Origin: Nitrospirae bacterium GWB2_47_37
GTDB lineage: Bacteria; Nitrospirota; Thermodesulfovibrionia; Thermodesulfovibrionales; Dissulfurispiraceae
DNA: 64,000 nt
Direction: 5' to 3'
Assembly: GCA_001803635.1 (NCBI GenBank)
Contig: MHDU01000038.1
Coordinates: 1-64,000 of the forward strand
The notes beneath the pieces were generated by a model, which did no database searches, was not told the origin of the DNA, and saw nothing but the letters and a program-made list of their open reading frames with translations. The position numbers were made by a program, and so were the translations under genes. This document shows positions 15,394 through 24,082 of this stretch, piece by piece. Each line of letters opens with the position of its first letter. The first letter of the stretch is position 1.

Positions 15394-15849
15394 ATGTATA
15401 GGAATATTTTATTGCCTACGGACGGCTCAAAGCTGTCTGAAGAAGCGGTAAAGAGAGGGGTAGAACTCGCTAAATCCATTAATGCAAAGATAACCGGGCT
15501 TTATGTAATGCTGAAACCGAGTGCCGGCGATATATGGGACGTATGGGCTCCTGAAAACACGGAGGAAGGCAAGATGTTCAGAACTAAATTCGAGGCATCC
15601 TTTGAGTGCACGGCAGCTAACTATATTTCAGTGATCGAGAATACTGCAAAGGAAGCAGGGGTATCCTGCGAGTGCTTCTATGTAAAAGGCGAATCTCCCT
15701 CCGATGAGATAATAAAGGCGGCGAAGGATAAGGGCTGTGACCTTATCTTTATGGCATCCCATGGCAGGGGAGGCATAGGCGCTTTTTTGGGGAGCGTAAC
15801 AACAAAGGTTTTAGCCGGTTCAAATATCTCGGTATTGGCACATCGATAA
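15394..15849 (+). CDS. Universal stress protein (UspA family)
   Basis: 151 aa. It starts MYRNILLPTDGSKLSEEAVKR, the nucleotide-site start of UspA proteins, and ends with the ATP-binding loop GRGGIGAFLGSVTTKVL, matching G-x2-G-x9-G-S/T. It is the last gene of the run beginning at 10647, 11 bp after tusA. Its link to sulfur transfer is unknown; a role in energy or redox stress is usual for the family. Confidence 0.92.
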   Translation: MYRNILLPTDGSKLSEEAVKRGVELAKSINAKITGLYVMLKPSAGDIWDVWAPENTEEGKMFRTKFEASFECTAANYISVIENTAKEAGVSCECFYVKGESPSDEIIKAAKDKGCDLIFMASHGRGGIGAFLGSVTTKVLAGSNISVLAHR

Positions 15850-15890
15850 GTGATAGGCGGGGCCTCCCCACCCTCCATCCCCGCCTTCTT

Positions 15891-15919
15891 GGGCGAACCT
15901 CTTATGGTTCGCCCTTTTT
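15891..15919. terminator. Rho-independent terminator between convergent genes
   Basis: GGGCGAACC (15891-15899), a 6-nt loop, GGTTCGCCC (15906-15914) and then TTTTT. The T-run serves the + strand operon ending at 15849. The - strand trpC ends just beyond, at 15922. Confidence 0.85.
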
Positions 15920-15921
15920 AT

Positions 15922-16704
15922 TTAGCGGGTTTCTATCAGTTCGTCTATCTTTTTTCCGATGTCTGCGGCTTCCATTAAGGAAGTTCCTATGAGCATCGCG
16001 TCGATGCCGGCATTCTGAAGCTTAATAACATCGTCTCTGGTTCTTATTCCGCTTTCGCTCACAACTATTTTGTCTTTAGGGATCTCTTTCTTTAGTCTGA
16101 AGGTGGCGGATAAATCAATCTTTAATGTCTTGAGATTGCGGTTGTTTATCCCTATTATATCCGCATCTATCGAAAGCGCCTTTTCGAGGTCGTCTTCATC
16201 GTGAACTTCGAACAATACATGAAGCCCTAATTCATTTGCGAGATGCATATATTCTTGAGCCTGATTTTTTTCGAGGGCAGCCGCAATCAGCAGTATAGCG
16301 TCCGCATGATTCACCCTCGATTCGTATATCTGGTATTCGTCGAAAATGAAATCTTTTCGTAATATCGGCTTTGAGGTAATATCTTGGACCATTTTAATAT
16401 ACGAGATATGTCCCTGAAAAAAATCCTCTTCCGTCAGAACGGATACGGCGCCGACAGGTTTTTCTTCATAAATTGCCGCTATCTTTGCAGGATCGAAGTC
16501 TTTTCTGATAATTCCTTTTGAGGGCGATGCCTTTTTTATCTCCGCTATGAGTTTTATCTTTCCGCCGCCTGTTATCGCTCCTCTGAAATCTCTCGCGCCT
16601 TCCATTTCCGTCAGTCGTTTTTTGAGTTCGTGAATCGGGACGGCGCTTTTCGCGTATGATAAACGCCCGGCTTTTTTGTCGATTATTTCAGTCAGTATAT
16701 TCAT
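15922..16704 (-). CDS. trpC: Indole-3-glycerol-phosphate synthase
   Basis: 260 aa TIM barrel of normal length for the enzyme that closes the indole ring in tryptophan synthesis. Typical segments are AEIKKASPSKGIIRKDF, PVGAVSVLTEEDFFQG, PILRKDFIFDEYQ, HADAILLIAA, GINNRNLKT, VSESGI and AMLIGTSLM. It stands alone, with no other trp gene in the window. The start overlaps the end of the DUF721 gene, so both are probably one transcript, ending at the shared terminator. Confidence 0.96.
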   Translation of the reverse strand: MNILTEIIDKKAGRLSYAKSAVPIHELKKRLTEMEGARDFRGAITGGGKIKLIAEIKKASPSKGIIRKDFDPAKIAAIYEEKPVGAVSVLTEEDFFQGHISYIKMVQDITSKPILRKDFIFDEYQIYESRVNHADAILLIAAALEKNQAQEYMHLANELGLHVLFEVHDEDDLEKALSIDADIIGINNRNLKTLKIDLSATFRLKKEIPKDKIVVSESGIRTRDDVIKLQNAGIDAMLIGTSLMEAADIGKKIDELIETR

Positions 16705-17165
16705 AACGGCCTGTTTTTCCGGCTTCGGAGCGTGCTTTCGATCGCCCTTTTTATATCCTCTTTTAATTCGGTGTCAGAGACAGCGGAGACTGTTTCATCG
16801 ATCCATTGGAGGTCGGAAGGTGTTATCGGCTTAGAGTTTTTGCCGAAATCGTTTTGCATCTTGTTTTTTGAATCCCGCCCGCTTTTATGATAAACCGTTC
16901 CGTGTTTAAATCTTATTTCTTTAATGCCGTAGGCGCTAAGTTTTTCGATCATGTCCCGCTTGAAAAATTTAAGCTGCGCGAGCCATGCCGGGGAGTCCAC
17001 ATTGACGGACAATTCGCCGTTTTTTATGTCCGTAGGATAGGTGTGAATGGAGAGAGGCTCTTTGAACAGGCCGCGCCACTCCCTCTGCAAGGAACTCAAC
17101 GCAATTTTATCCTCGATGCCGAGGTTCTTGAGAAGAGATGAGAGCAGAGAGCCGACAGGTCTCAA
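16701..17165 (-). CDS. DUF721/DciA-like protein
   Basis: 154 aa. The N-terminal domain (MRPVGSLLSSLLKNLGI, then REWRGLFKEPLSIHTYPTDIKNGELSVNVDSPAWLAQLKFFK) is the DUF721 fold, which in many bacteria is DciA, the replicative-helicase operator. The C-terminal half is charged and low-complexity. It overlaps trpC by 4 bp. Function by homology only: loading or control of DnaB. Confidence 0.8.
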   Translation of the reverse strand: MRPVGSLLSSLLKNLGIEDKIALSSLQREWRGLFKEPLSIHTYPTDIKNGELSVNVDSPAWLAQLKFFKRDMIEKLSAYGIKEIRFKHGTVYHKSGRDSKNKMQNDFGKNSKPITPSDLQWIDETVSAVSDTELKEDIKRAIESTLRSRKNRPL

Positions 17166-17178
17166 ACTTCAATAAAAC

Positions 17179-17367
17179 CTACGCCGCTTTTACTACTTTT
17201 TTGGAGCGGATGCAGCGCGTGCAAACATATGCCCTTTTTGCGCCTCCGGGCGTTGCGATCCTGATTTGCTGTATGTTCGGCAGCATGACGCGTTTTGTCC
17301 TATTGTTCGCATGGCTTACGTTGTTGCCGACTGTTCTTTTTTTTCCGCATACGGAACAGCTTGCCAT
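17179..17367 (-). CDS. rpmB: Ribosomal protein bL28
   Basis: 62 aa, starting [22 protein letters not shown]. The ATG at 17367 is preceded by AGGAGG, and the long upstream extension of this frame has no support. The zinc-binding C-x-x-C pairs at 4-7 and 49-52 (CTRC) mark the C+ form of L28. It is a component of the large ribosomal subunit and is transcribed divergently from infB. Confidence 0.96.
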   Translation of the reverse strand: MASCSVCGKKRTVGNNVSHANNRTKRVMLPNIQQIRIATPGGAKRAYVCTRCIRSKKVVKAA

Positions 17368-17409
17368 AATCATGTCCTCCTTTGTTTCATTGCATAAAAA
17401 AAGTCTTTT

Positions 17410-17438
17410 ATGATAACATTTTAGGAATAATGTTACAA
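17410..17438 (-). promoter_or_regulatory. Sigma-70-type promoter for rpmB
   Basis: On the - strand TTGTAA (17438-17433), a 17-bp spacer and TATCAT (17415-17410) lie about 45 bp before the rpmB start. Confidence 0.5.
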
Positions 17439-17473
17439 GCCCGCAGAAAAGTGATCGAAAAACCGGAGGTTGA

Positions 17474-19966
17474 ATGCCCGATAAGGAAATAAAAAGCACG
17501 GAACTGGCAAAGGAGTTAAAAGAAGCGAAGATCGATGTGAAAGCCACCGATATCGTGAAGGAACTTGCGCGGTTGAGAAGCGTGGAGTTTAAAAGGGGCA
17601 CGACTCTCGTCAAACTCACTATTGAAGAGGCGGATAGGATAAGGCAGATATTTAGGCAGAAAAAGGCCGCAAAACCCAGGGCGAAGGCTGTTCCTGCAAA
17701 AGAGGCGAAGGCAGAGGCGAAAAAACCGGAGAGAGTTGAAAAGGTTAAGAAGGTAGAGAAGGTCGAAGAGCCGAAGAAGGCTGAAAGACCGATTGAAGAA
17801 CCCGCAGAAAAACCGGCCAGGAAACCTGAAAAGATAGAAAAAGCGGAAATAATAGAGAAGATCGAGAAACCGCCGTATCCGGCAGTAACGGCAGCGGCTG
17901 AAACGGCGATTGAGGAGATAAAGAAACCGGAGATAGAAGCTGCGCCGCTGGAAGAAGCGCCCGCAGTAGAAGAAAAGGCGCCTGCTGTTGCGCTTCCGGA
18001 AGAAGAAGAGATAAAGATACCCGATAGGTTCAAGAAAGAAGTAGAGGTCGAGAAGGTAGAGAAGTTCAAGGTAAAGCCGGGAATGCAGAAGGCGTTTCAG
18101 GCGATAAAAAAGATCGAGCCCAAGAAGTGGGTCGAACAAAAGTCGGGAAGAAGAACAAGAGATAGATTCAGGAAGGCCGAACCGGCTGCTCCCCCTTCGA
18201 TAACGGCGCCGAGGAAGAAGTCCATAAAATTGGAAGAAGGCACATCGGTTAAGGAATTTGCGGAGCTGATAGGTCAGAAGATCCCTGACGTTATTAAAAA
18301 GTTTATGGAACTCGGCTACATGGCTACTCTTAATCAGCCCGTGGACATGGATGCGGCTGTGATTGTCGCAGAAGGCTTCGGAGTGAAGGTTGAAACCGTA
18401 ACGGCCGAGCAACTCGATATTATCGAAGAGGTCGCGGAGGATGCATTAAATCTTGCTCATAGGCCGCCTGTAGTGACAATAATGGGTCATGTAGACCACG
18501 GGAAGACTTCGCTGCTCGACGCGATACGCCGGACCAAGGTTACCGAGACCGAGGCGGGAGGCATTACACAGCATATAGGCGCGTATAAAGTATCACTTCA
18601 AGGCAAGGAGATAACATTTCTCGATACCCCCGGTCATGAGGCGTTTACCGCGCTCAGGGCGAGGGGGGCAAAGATTACCGATATTGTCGTTCTCGTCGTG
18701 GCTGCCGATGACGGAGTTATGCCGCAGACGGTTGAGGCAATAGACCATTCAAAGGCCGCTAACGTGCCTATTGTCGTAGCGGTCAATAAAATAGACAAGC
18801 CGGATGCGAATCTTACAAGAGTCAGGAACGAATTATCCGAACGCGGGATCATATCGGAAGAATGGGGAGGCCAGAATATTTTTGTCGAGGTCTCCGCAAA
18901 ACAGAAGATCGGCATCGAGCATCTGTTGGAGATGATACTGCTTCAGGCCGAGGTTATGGAATTAAAGGCAAATCCGAACAGGGCCGCCCTCGGAACGATT
19001 GTCGAGGCAAAGCTCGACAGGGGAAGGGGACCGGTAGCAACGGTGCTTGTTCATTCAGGGACATTAAAGATAGGAGACGCATTTGTTGCCGGAACCACAT
19101 CAGGCAAGGTAAGGGCGTTGATCGACGATACGGGCAAGAGGATAATCAATGCAGGGCCTTCGACCCCCGTGGAGATAATCGGTTTTTCGGAAGTCCCTAC
19201 CGCAGGAGATGCGTTTACCTGTGTCGAGGACGAGAAGAGGGCCCGGCAGGTCGCCCTTGCGCGACTCCAGAAACAGAGGCTTGCAGAAGTCGCGCGGCAT
19301 AAGAAATTAACGCTCGACGAGTTGTACGCGAAGATACAGGAAGGACAGGTAAAAGAGCTCGGCATTGTAATAAAAGGCGATGTGCAGGGATCGGTTGAGG
19401 CTATGCGGGGTTCCCTTGAAGGCATAACTCATCCTGAAGTAAAAGTAAGGGTTATTCATGCCGCTGCCGGCGGCATAAACGAATCGGACGTGATGCTGGC
19501 TACCGCTTCAAATGCGATAATAATAGGGTTTAATGTTCGCCCGGAGATTAAGGCATCGCAGCTTGCGGAAAAAGAAGGCGTCGATATTCGGTTGTATAAC
19601 ATTATTTATAACGCCATCGAAGACGTAAAGAAGGCTCTCGAAGGAATGCTTGAGCCTACGCTCAAAGAAAAGGTTTTGGGCAGGGCGGAGGTAAGAAATA
19701 CATTCCAGGTGTCGAGGCTCGGCACGATCGCGGGATGTTACGTTATAGACGGCTCGATAAGCCGCGCAAGCGACGGGATCAGGATTATCAGGGACAATAT
19801 AGTCGTTTACGAGGGAAAGATAGGATCTCTTAAGCGTTTTAAGGAAGACGTCAGGGACGTGCAGACCGGCTATGAGTGCGGGATAATGATAGAGAATTTC
19901 AACGACATTAAAGTCGGGGACATATTCGAAAATTACGTCATAGAGAAGATAGCGACGAAATTGTAA
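17474..19966 (+). CDS. infB: Translation initiation factor IF-2
   Basis: 830 aa. The N-terminal IF2N-like segment is followed by a long Lys/Glu/Ala/Pro-rich linker (about 55-200), a second IF2N domain (about 250-305), the G domain with GHVDHGKT (338-345), DTPGHEAF and NKIDK, and the conserved C-terminal domains that bind initiator tRNA. GGAGG precedes the ATG. rbfA follows 30 bp later. The nusA/rimP genes usually found upstream are absent; divergent rpmB is there instead. Confidence 0.98.
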   Translation: MPDKEIKSTELAKELKEAKIDVKATDIVKELARLRSVEFKRGTTLVKLTIEEADRIRQIFRQKKAAKPRAKAVPAKEAKAEAKKPERVEKVKKVEKVEEPKKAERPIEEPAEKPARKPEKIEKAEIIEKIEKPPYPAVTAAAETAIEEIKKPEIEAAPLEEAPAVEEKAPAVALPEEEEIKIPDRFKKEVEVEKVEKFKVKPGMQKAFQAIKKIEPKKWVEQKSGRRTRDRFRKAEPAAPPSITAPRKKSIKLEEGTSVKEFAELIGQKIPDVIKKFMELGYMATLNQPVDMDAAVIVAEGFGVKVETVTAEQLDIIEEVAEDALNLAHRPPVVTIMGHVDHGKTSLLDAIRRTKVTETEAGGITQHIGAYKVSLQGKEITFLDTPGHEAFTALRARGAKITDIVVLVVAADDGVMPQTVEAIDHSKAANVPIVVAVNKIDKPDANLTRVRNELSERGIISEEWGGQNIFVEVSAKQKIGIEHLLEMILLQAEVMELKANPNRAALGTIVEAKLDRGRGPVATVLVHSGTLKIGDAFVAGTTSGKVRALIDDTGKRIINAGPSTPVEIIGFSEVPTAGDAFTCVEDEKRARQVALARLQKQRLAEVARHKKLTLDELYAKIQEGQVKELGIVIKGDVQGSVEAMRGSLEGITHPEVKVRVIHAAAGGINESDVMLATASNAIIIGFNVRPEIKASQLAEKEGVDIRLYNIIYNAIEDVKKALEGMLEPTLKEKVLGRAEVRNTFQVSRLGTIAGCYVIDGSISRASDGIRIIRDNIVVYEGKIGSLKRFKEDVRDVQTGYECGIMIENFNDIKVGDIFENYVIEKIATKL

Positions 19967-19996
19967 TTAACCCTTTAATTCCTCAACTATAAGGCT

Positions 19997-20350
19997 ATGC
20001 ATCCATACAAAAGATCACAAAGACTCGGCATTCTCCTGAGAGAAGAAGTTGCCGACATCATAATGAGAAGGGTCAAGGACCCCCGTCTCGGTTTTGTTAC
20101 GGTTACCGACGTGGAGATGTCCGAAGACCTGAAGACCGCATGGATATACGTCAGCGTTTATGAAGGAGATAAAGACCTGACGATGGAAATCCTGAATTCG
20201 GCAAAGGGTCTTATCAGGAGCGAGGTGTCAAAGAGGATAAAGGTGAAGTTTATTCCGGTAATCGAGTTCAGGATCGACAAGTCCGTAGAGCACGGCGACA
20301 GGATAGACAGGCTGCTTAAAGAAATAAAAGAGACTGAAGGAGAAATGTAG
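19997..20350 (+). CDS. rbfA: Ribosome-binding factor A
   Basis: 117 aa with the KH-like RbfA pattern: YKRSQRLGILLREEVADIIMRRVKDPRLGFVTVTDVEMSEDLK (start of family match), AWIYVSVYEG and a C-terminal HGDRIDRLLKEI. It matures the 30S subunit. It sits between infB and nrnA, the common order infB-rbfA-nrnA. Confidence 0.96.
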   Translation: MHPYKRSQRLGILLREEVADIIMRRVKDPRLGFVTVTDVEMSEDLKTAWIYVSVYEGDKDLTMEILNSAKGLIRSEVSKRIKVKFIPVIEFRIDKSVEHGDRIDRLLKEIKETEGEM

Positions 20351-20371
20351 CAGCTTCATGAACGGTGATAT

Positions 20372-21355
20372 ATGATTCCGCCTGTAGAACTTCTTGACTT
20401 CCTGAGAAAAGAAAACAAGTTTATTGTCGCTACCCATATGAGTCCGGACGGCGACGGCCTCGGCTCTGCGATCGCTCTTTCAACGGCCCTTCGGAAGATC
20501 GGCAAGGAGGCGATTCTTTTATGCAGAGACTCCGTGCCGCAGCAGTGCAAATTTCTACCGGGGCAGGAAGGGTTTATTACATTGGAGCAGTTTACGGTTC
20601 AAGGTTCGCGGTTTGCGGATTTCAGGAATTTAATCCTCGTGGACTGCAACGATTTAGACCGTATTTCTACGGAAGAATCTCAAATTTCAAATCTTAAATT
20701 TCAAACCTCGGCGGTTATCGACCATCACGAATCGGAGAAACCGTTCGGCGACATAAGGTGGATAGCGCCTGAAGCGGCGGCTACCGGATTAATGGTTTTT
20801 TATATCATAAAAGAACTCGGCGTGGAAATTACCGAAGATATTGCGATAAACCTTTACGCGGCCATATCGGTCGATACCGGCAACTTCAGGTATGAAAATA
20901 CGACTCACGAGGTTTTCAGCGTTGCCGCGGAATTGAAAAAGGCGGGCGCAAAAACGCACGCGATTTACAGGGAGCTTTTTGAGTCGTGGTCGGAAGGCCG
21001 TTTTAAGCTTTTCATAAATGTGCTGAATACATTAGAAAGAAAAGACGGAGTAGCCATTGTCAGGGTCACAAAAAAAATGTTCGAGGAGACGGCAACTTCT
21101 CCCGACGATACGGAACACTTCGTAGATTTTCCGAGGATCATGAAAGATGTGAAGGTGTCGATACTTTTCAGGGAGATAGAGGACGATTATTATAAGCTCA
21201 GCCTGAGGTCAAAGGACGATATCAATGTGGCGAGTACGGCAGAGGCGTTCGGAGGCGGAGGGCATAAAAACGCCGCAGGCTGCAGGATACGGGCTGATTT
21301 TGAAACGGCTAAGAGAGAAGTCCTGAAAGCTTTTCGTAAAGTTCTTCCGGCGTAA
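20372..21355 (+). CDS. nrnA: Bifunctional oligoribonuclease / PAP phosphatase NrnA (DHH family)
   Basis: 327 aa. DHH-family metal motifs are present: SPDGDGLGSA near the start, LVDCND, DHHESE, and the DHHA1 motif GGGGHKNAAG near the C-terminus. NrnA degrades nano-RNA and converts 3'-phosphoadenosine 5'-phosphate to AMP. The 3' end overlaps the converging vorB by 47 bp. Confidence 0.95.
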   Translation: MIPPVELLDFLRKENKFIVATHMSPDGDGLGSAIALSTALRKIGKEAILLCRDSVPQQCKFLPGQEGFITLEQFTVQGSRFADFRNLILVDCNDLDRISTEESQISNLKFQTSAVIDHHESEKPFGDIRWIAPEAAATGLMVFYIIKELGVEITEDIAINLYAAISVDTGNFRYENTTHEVFSVAAELKKAGAKTHAIYRELFESWSEGRFKLFINVLNTLERKDGVAIVRVTKKMFEETATSPDDTEHFVDFPRIMKDVKVSILFREIEDDYYKLSLRSKDDINVASTAEAFGGGGHKNAAGCRIRADFETAKREVLKAFRKVLPA

Positions 21356-22358
21356 TTATTCCGCCGCCGGGCCTGCCGTAAAAAAAGACTTCCGATTTTC
21401 CGTTCACCGCGAGTTTCACATCTTCCACCATCTGGCCCGCATTCAATTCAACGGCAATGAATTTTCTGCCGGAACCGGCCAAATCATTCAGTTGTTTTTC
21501 CGGAAATGGAAACAATGTTACCGGCCTGAAGAGTCCGGCTTTATGTCCTTCGCTTCTTAGTTTTCTGACTGCAGCAGTCGCTATCCGGGCGGCAATGCCG
21601 AACGCGACTACAATTAATTCCGCGTCTTCTATGTCGTAAACCTGAAACCTTGTTTCTTTGTCTTTCATTTTTTGATATTTGGCCTGCAGCATATAATTTC
21701 TCTGCTCAAGTTCGCCTTCGCCCATGAAGAGCGATTTTATAACGTTCGGCTTCCCGTCTTTGCATATATTGAGAGCCCATGTTTTTTCAGGGAGGTCGGG
21801 TTTTGCATACGGAGTAGGGGTAAAAGGCTCCATCATCTGACCGAGTATGCCGTCGCCTAATATCATGACGGGATTTCTGTATTCGTCCGCCTTGTCGAAG
21901 GCGAGCATGGTTAAATCCCAGAGTTCCTGAAGATTATACGGCGCGTAAACCAAAAGGCGGTAATCGCCGTGTCCTCCGCCCTTGACCGCCTGAAAGTAAT
22001 CGGCCTGGCTCGCGGAGATGTTGCCGAGCCCCGGACCGCCTCTCTGTATGTTTACGATAACCGCAGGCAATTCCGCACCCGCAAGGAAAGAGATGCCTTC
22101 CTGCTTCAGGCTTATTCCCGGACTGCTCGATGACGTCATCGCCCGGACGCCGCATGCGGACGCGCCGTAGACCATGTTTATGGCGGACAATTCGCTTTCG
22201 GCCTGAATGAATGTGCCGCCGGCTTCAGGCAGCCGCCATGACATGTATTCGGGAATCTCGTTTTGGGGGGTTATGGGATAACCGGCGTAAAAAGCGCATC
22301 CGGCCCGAACCGCAGCCTCGGCAATTGCCTCATTGCCTTTCATGAGAATTTTTTTCAT
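21309..22358 (-). CDS. vorB: 2-oxoacid:ferredoxin oxidoreductase alpha subunit (VorB/KorA type)
   Basis: 349 aa, starting MKKILMKGNEAIAEAAVRAGCAFYAGYPITPQNEIPEYM, the pyrimidine-binding domain of these enzymes, followed by a transketolase C-terminal domain. VorB-type subunits work with a beta subunit carrying thiamine diphosphate (plus gamma and a ferredoxin-like subunit) to make acyl-CoA, CO2 and reduced ferredoxin. None of these partners lies beside it: downstream is antisense nrnA and upstream is divergent mutL, so they must be elsewhere. Whether it prefers branched-chain 2-oxoacids or 2-oxoglutarate cannot be told. Confidence 0.88.
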   Translation of the reverse strand: MKKILMKGNEAIAEAAVRAGCAFYAGYPITPQNEIPEYMSWRLPEAGGTFIQAESELSAINMVYGASACGVRAMTSSSSPGISLKQEGISFLAGAELPAVIVNIQRGGPGLGNISASQADYFQAVKGGGHGDYRLLVYAPYNLQELWDLTMLAFDKADEYRNPVMILGDGILGQMMEPFTPTPYAKPDLPEKTWALNICKDGKPNVIKSLFMGEGELEQRNYMLQAKYQKMKDKETRFQVYDIEDAELIVVAFGIAARIATAAVRKLRSEGHKAGLFRPVTLFPFPEKQLNDLAGSGRKFIAVELNAGQMVEDVKLAVNGKSEVFFYGRPGGGIITPEELYEKLSGLLS

Positions 22359-22394
22359 AAAAATAATTATAGCAGGGCTGTGTTAAAATATTCC

Positions 22395-24074
22395 ATGCCG
22401 TGTATAAACATCCTTCCGTTAAATCTCCGAAATAAAATCGCTGCCGGCGAGGTGGTCGAGCGCCCTGCATCCGTAGTCAAGGAACTCATAGAAAACTCAA
22501 TAGATGCCGTAGCTTCGAGAATAGAGATAGACATTTCAAAAGCCGGCAGGAGGCTTATTAAGGTTTCCGATAACGGAGCCGGAATGGACAGGGAAGACGC
22601 CCTGTTAGCGTTCGAGAGATACGCAACGAGCAAGATTAAGGATGATAATGATCTTTTCAACATAAAGACTATGGGCTTTCGTGGAGAAGCGCTTTCTTCA
22701 ATCACGTCTGTTTCCAAGGTTCGCCTGCTTACTTCCATTCAAAACGAGACAGGAACCTGCATCGAGATTATCGGAGGGGATGTAAAGGAAATAAAGGACT
22801 GCATGACCGTAGGGACGACTATCGAGATAAAAGACCTCTTTTTCAACACCCCTGCGAGACGCAAATTTCTGAAGTCGGACGGCACGGAAAATTATCATAT
22901 CGTCGATACGGTGACGAGGGAATCGCTGTCCCACCCGATGATAGGATTTGTTCTAAGGATGGACGGAGATTACGCGCTTGATCTGCCTGCGGCATCGTCA
23001 TATAGAGAAAGGATTGTGCAGATTTTCGGCAAGGATTTTGTCGACGGGCTCATCGAAACCGGGACGGAACACGGCGTGATGGACATTAAGGCGTTTTTAG
23101 GCAATGTTTTACATTTAAGGAATAATAGAAATAACCAATTCCTCTTTATCAATAAAAGACCCGTCAAAGACCAATCCATAAACTATGCCGTTTATAAGGC
23201 TTATGAAGGCCTTATACCGAAGGATAAGCACCCCGTATTTTTGCTTTTTATGGAGATAGATCCCTCCGATGTCGATTTCAATGTCCATCCCGCTAAAAGA
23301 GAGGTGAGGTTCAAGGATAAAACCGGCGTGTTCAATTTTATATATCAAGCGGCAAAAGGAGCATTAAAGGTTGAGAATGAACTAATGGAGGCTTGGAGTA
23401 ATGAGAGAGTAATGGAAGATTTTCCCCAATACCCCGATATTTCAACATTCCCCCAAAGTGTGCACGGCATATCGGAATCAACATCCCTTTACGATGATTC
23501 AACATTTGCCCACATACAGGCGTTTTACCTCGGCGATACGCTTGTCGCTATCCCCGATAAAAACGGCCTTACAATAATCGACTATCATGCCGCCCATGAG
23601 AGGATCAATTACGAAAGGATATTAAAAAAAGGACAAGGGGTAAAGATCAATCTGCTTTTCCCTCAACAGGTAAGATTGCAGGGCAGCGAATATAGGGTAA
23701 TAATAGATAATCTAAAGGTATTAAACGATATTGGAATTGATGCTGAAGATTTCGGTCACGGGACAATAGTAGTGAGAAGCCTTCCTGATTTCCTAAAGGA
23801 CGACGATGCGAATTCATTGATGAGCGATATGGCGGATTCATTGAGTTCGGAGTTTCCTAAAGGGATGGAGGCTTTAAATTCGAAAAAAAAAGCGCTTGCC
23901 GCAAGGCTGGCATGTCATTCATCCATAAGGGGCAAGGAAGTCCCGGACGGCATGAGGATAGAACGACTGCTTAAAGACCTTAATGAGATGGAAGACCCGG
24001 AACATTGCCCTCACGGAAGACCCACGAGAATATTGATGTCGATTAATGAATTAAGGAAGATGTTCAAGAAATAG
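22395..24074 (+). CDS. mutL: DNA mismatch repair protein MutL
   Basis: 559 aa from the ATG at 22395 (MPCINILPLNLRNKIAAGEVVERPASV), the normal MutL start; the longer open frame upstream overlaps vorB. GHKL ATPase motifs are visible: ELIENSIDA, DNGAGM, TMGFRGEAL. The C-terminal dimerisation domain has ACHSSIRGKE and the CPHGRP motif typical of MutL proteins with endonuclease activity. It couples MutS to strand incision. Confidence 0.97.
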   Translation: MPCINILPLNLRNKIAAGEVVERPASVVKELIENSIDAVASRIEIDISKAGRRLIKVSDNGAGMDREDALLAFERYATSKIKDDNDLFNIKTMGFRGEALSSITSVSKVRLLTSIQNETGTCIEIIGGDVKEIKDCMTVGTTIEIKDLFFNTPARRKFLKSDGTENYHIVDTVTRESLSHPMIGFVLRMDGDYALDLPAASSYRERIVQIFGKDFVDGLIETGTEHGVMDIKAFLGNVLHLRNNRNNQFLFINKRPVKDQSINYAVYKAYEGLIPKDKHPVFLLFMEIDPSDVDFNVHPAKREVRFKDKTGVFNFIYQAAKGALKVENELMEAWSNERVMEDFPQYPDISTFPQSVHGISESTSLYDDSTFAHIQAFYLGDTLVAIPDKNGLTIIDYHAAHERINYERILKKGQGVKINLLFPQQVRLQGSEYRVIIDNLKVLNDIGIDAEDFGHGTIVVRSLPDFLKDDDANSLMSDMADSLSSEFPKGMEALNSKKKALAARLACHSSIRGKEVPDGMRIERLLKDLNEMEDPEHCPHGRPTRILMSINELRKMFKK

Positions 24075-24082
24075 ATGGTTTC

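Noticed and set aside
17516-18412. Long - strand frames opposite the infB linker, including a Ser/Ala-rich extension of rpmB up to 18069
   Set aside because: They mirror the Lys/Glu/Ala-rich IF-2 linker. The real bL28 starts at 17367 with its own ribosome-binding site.
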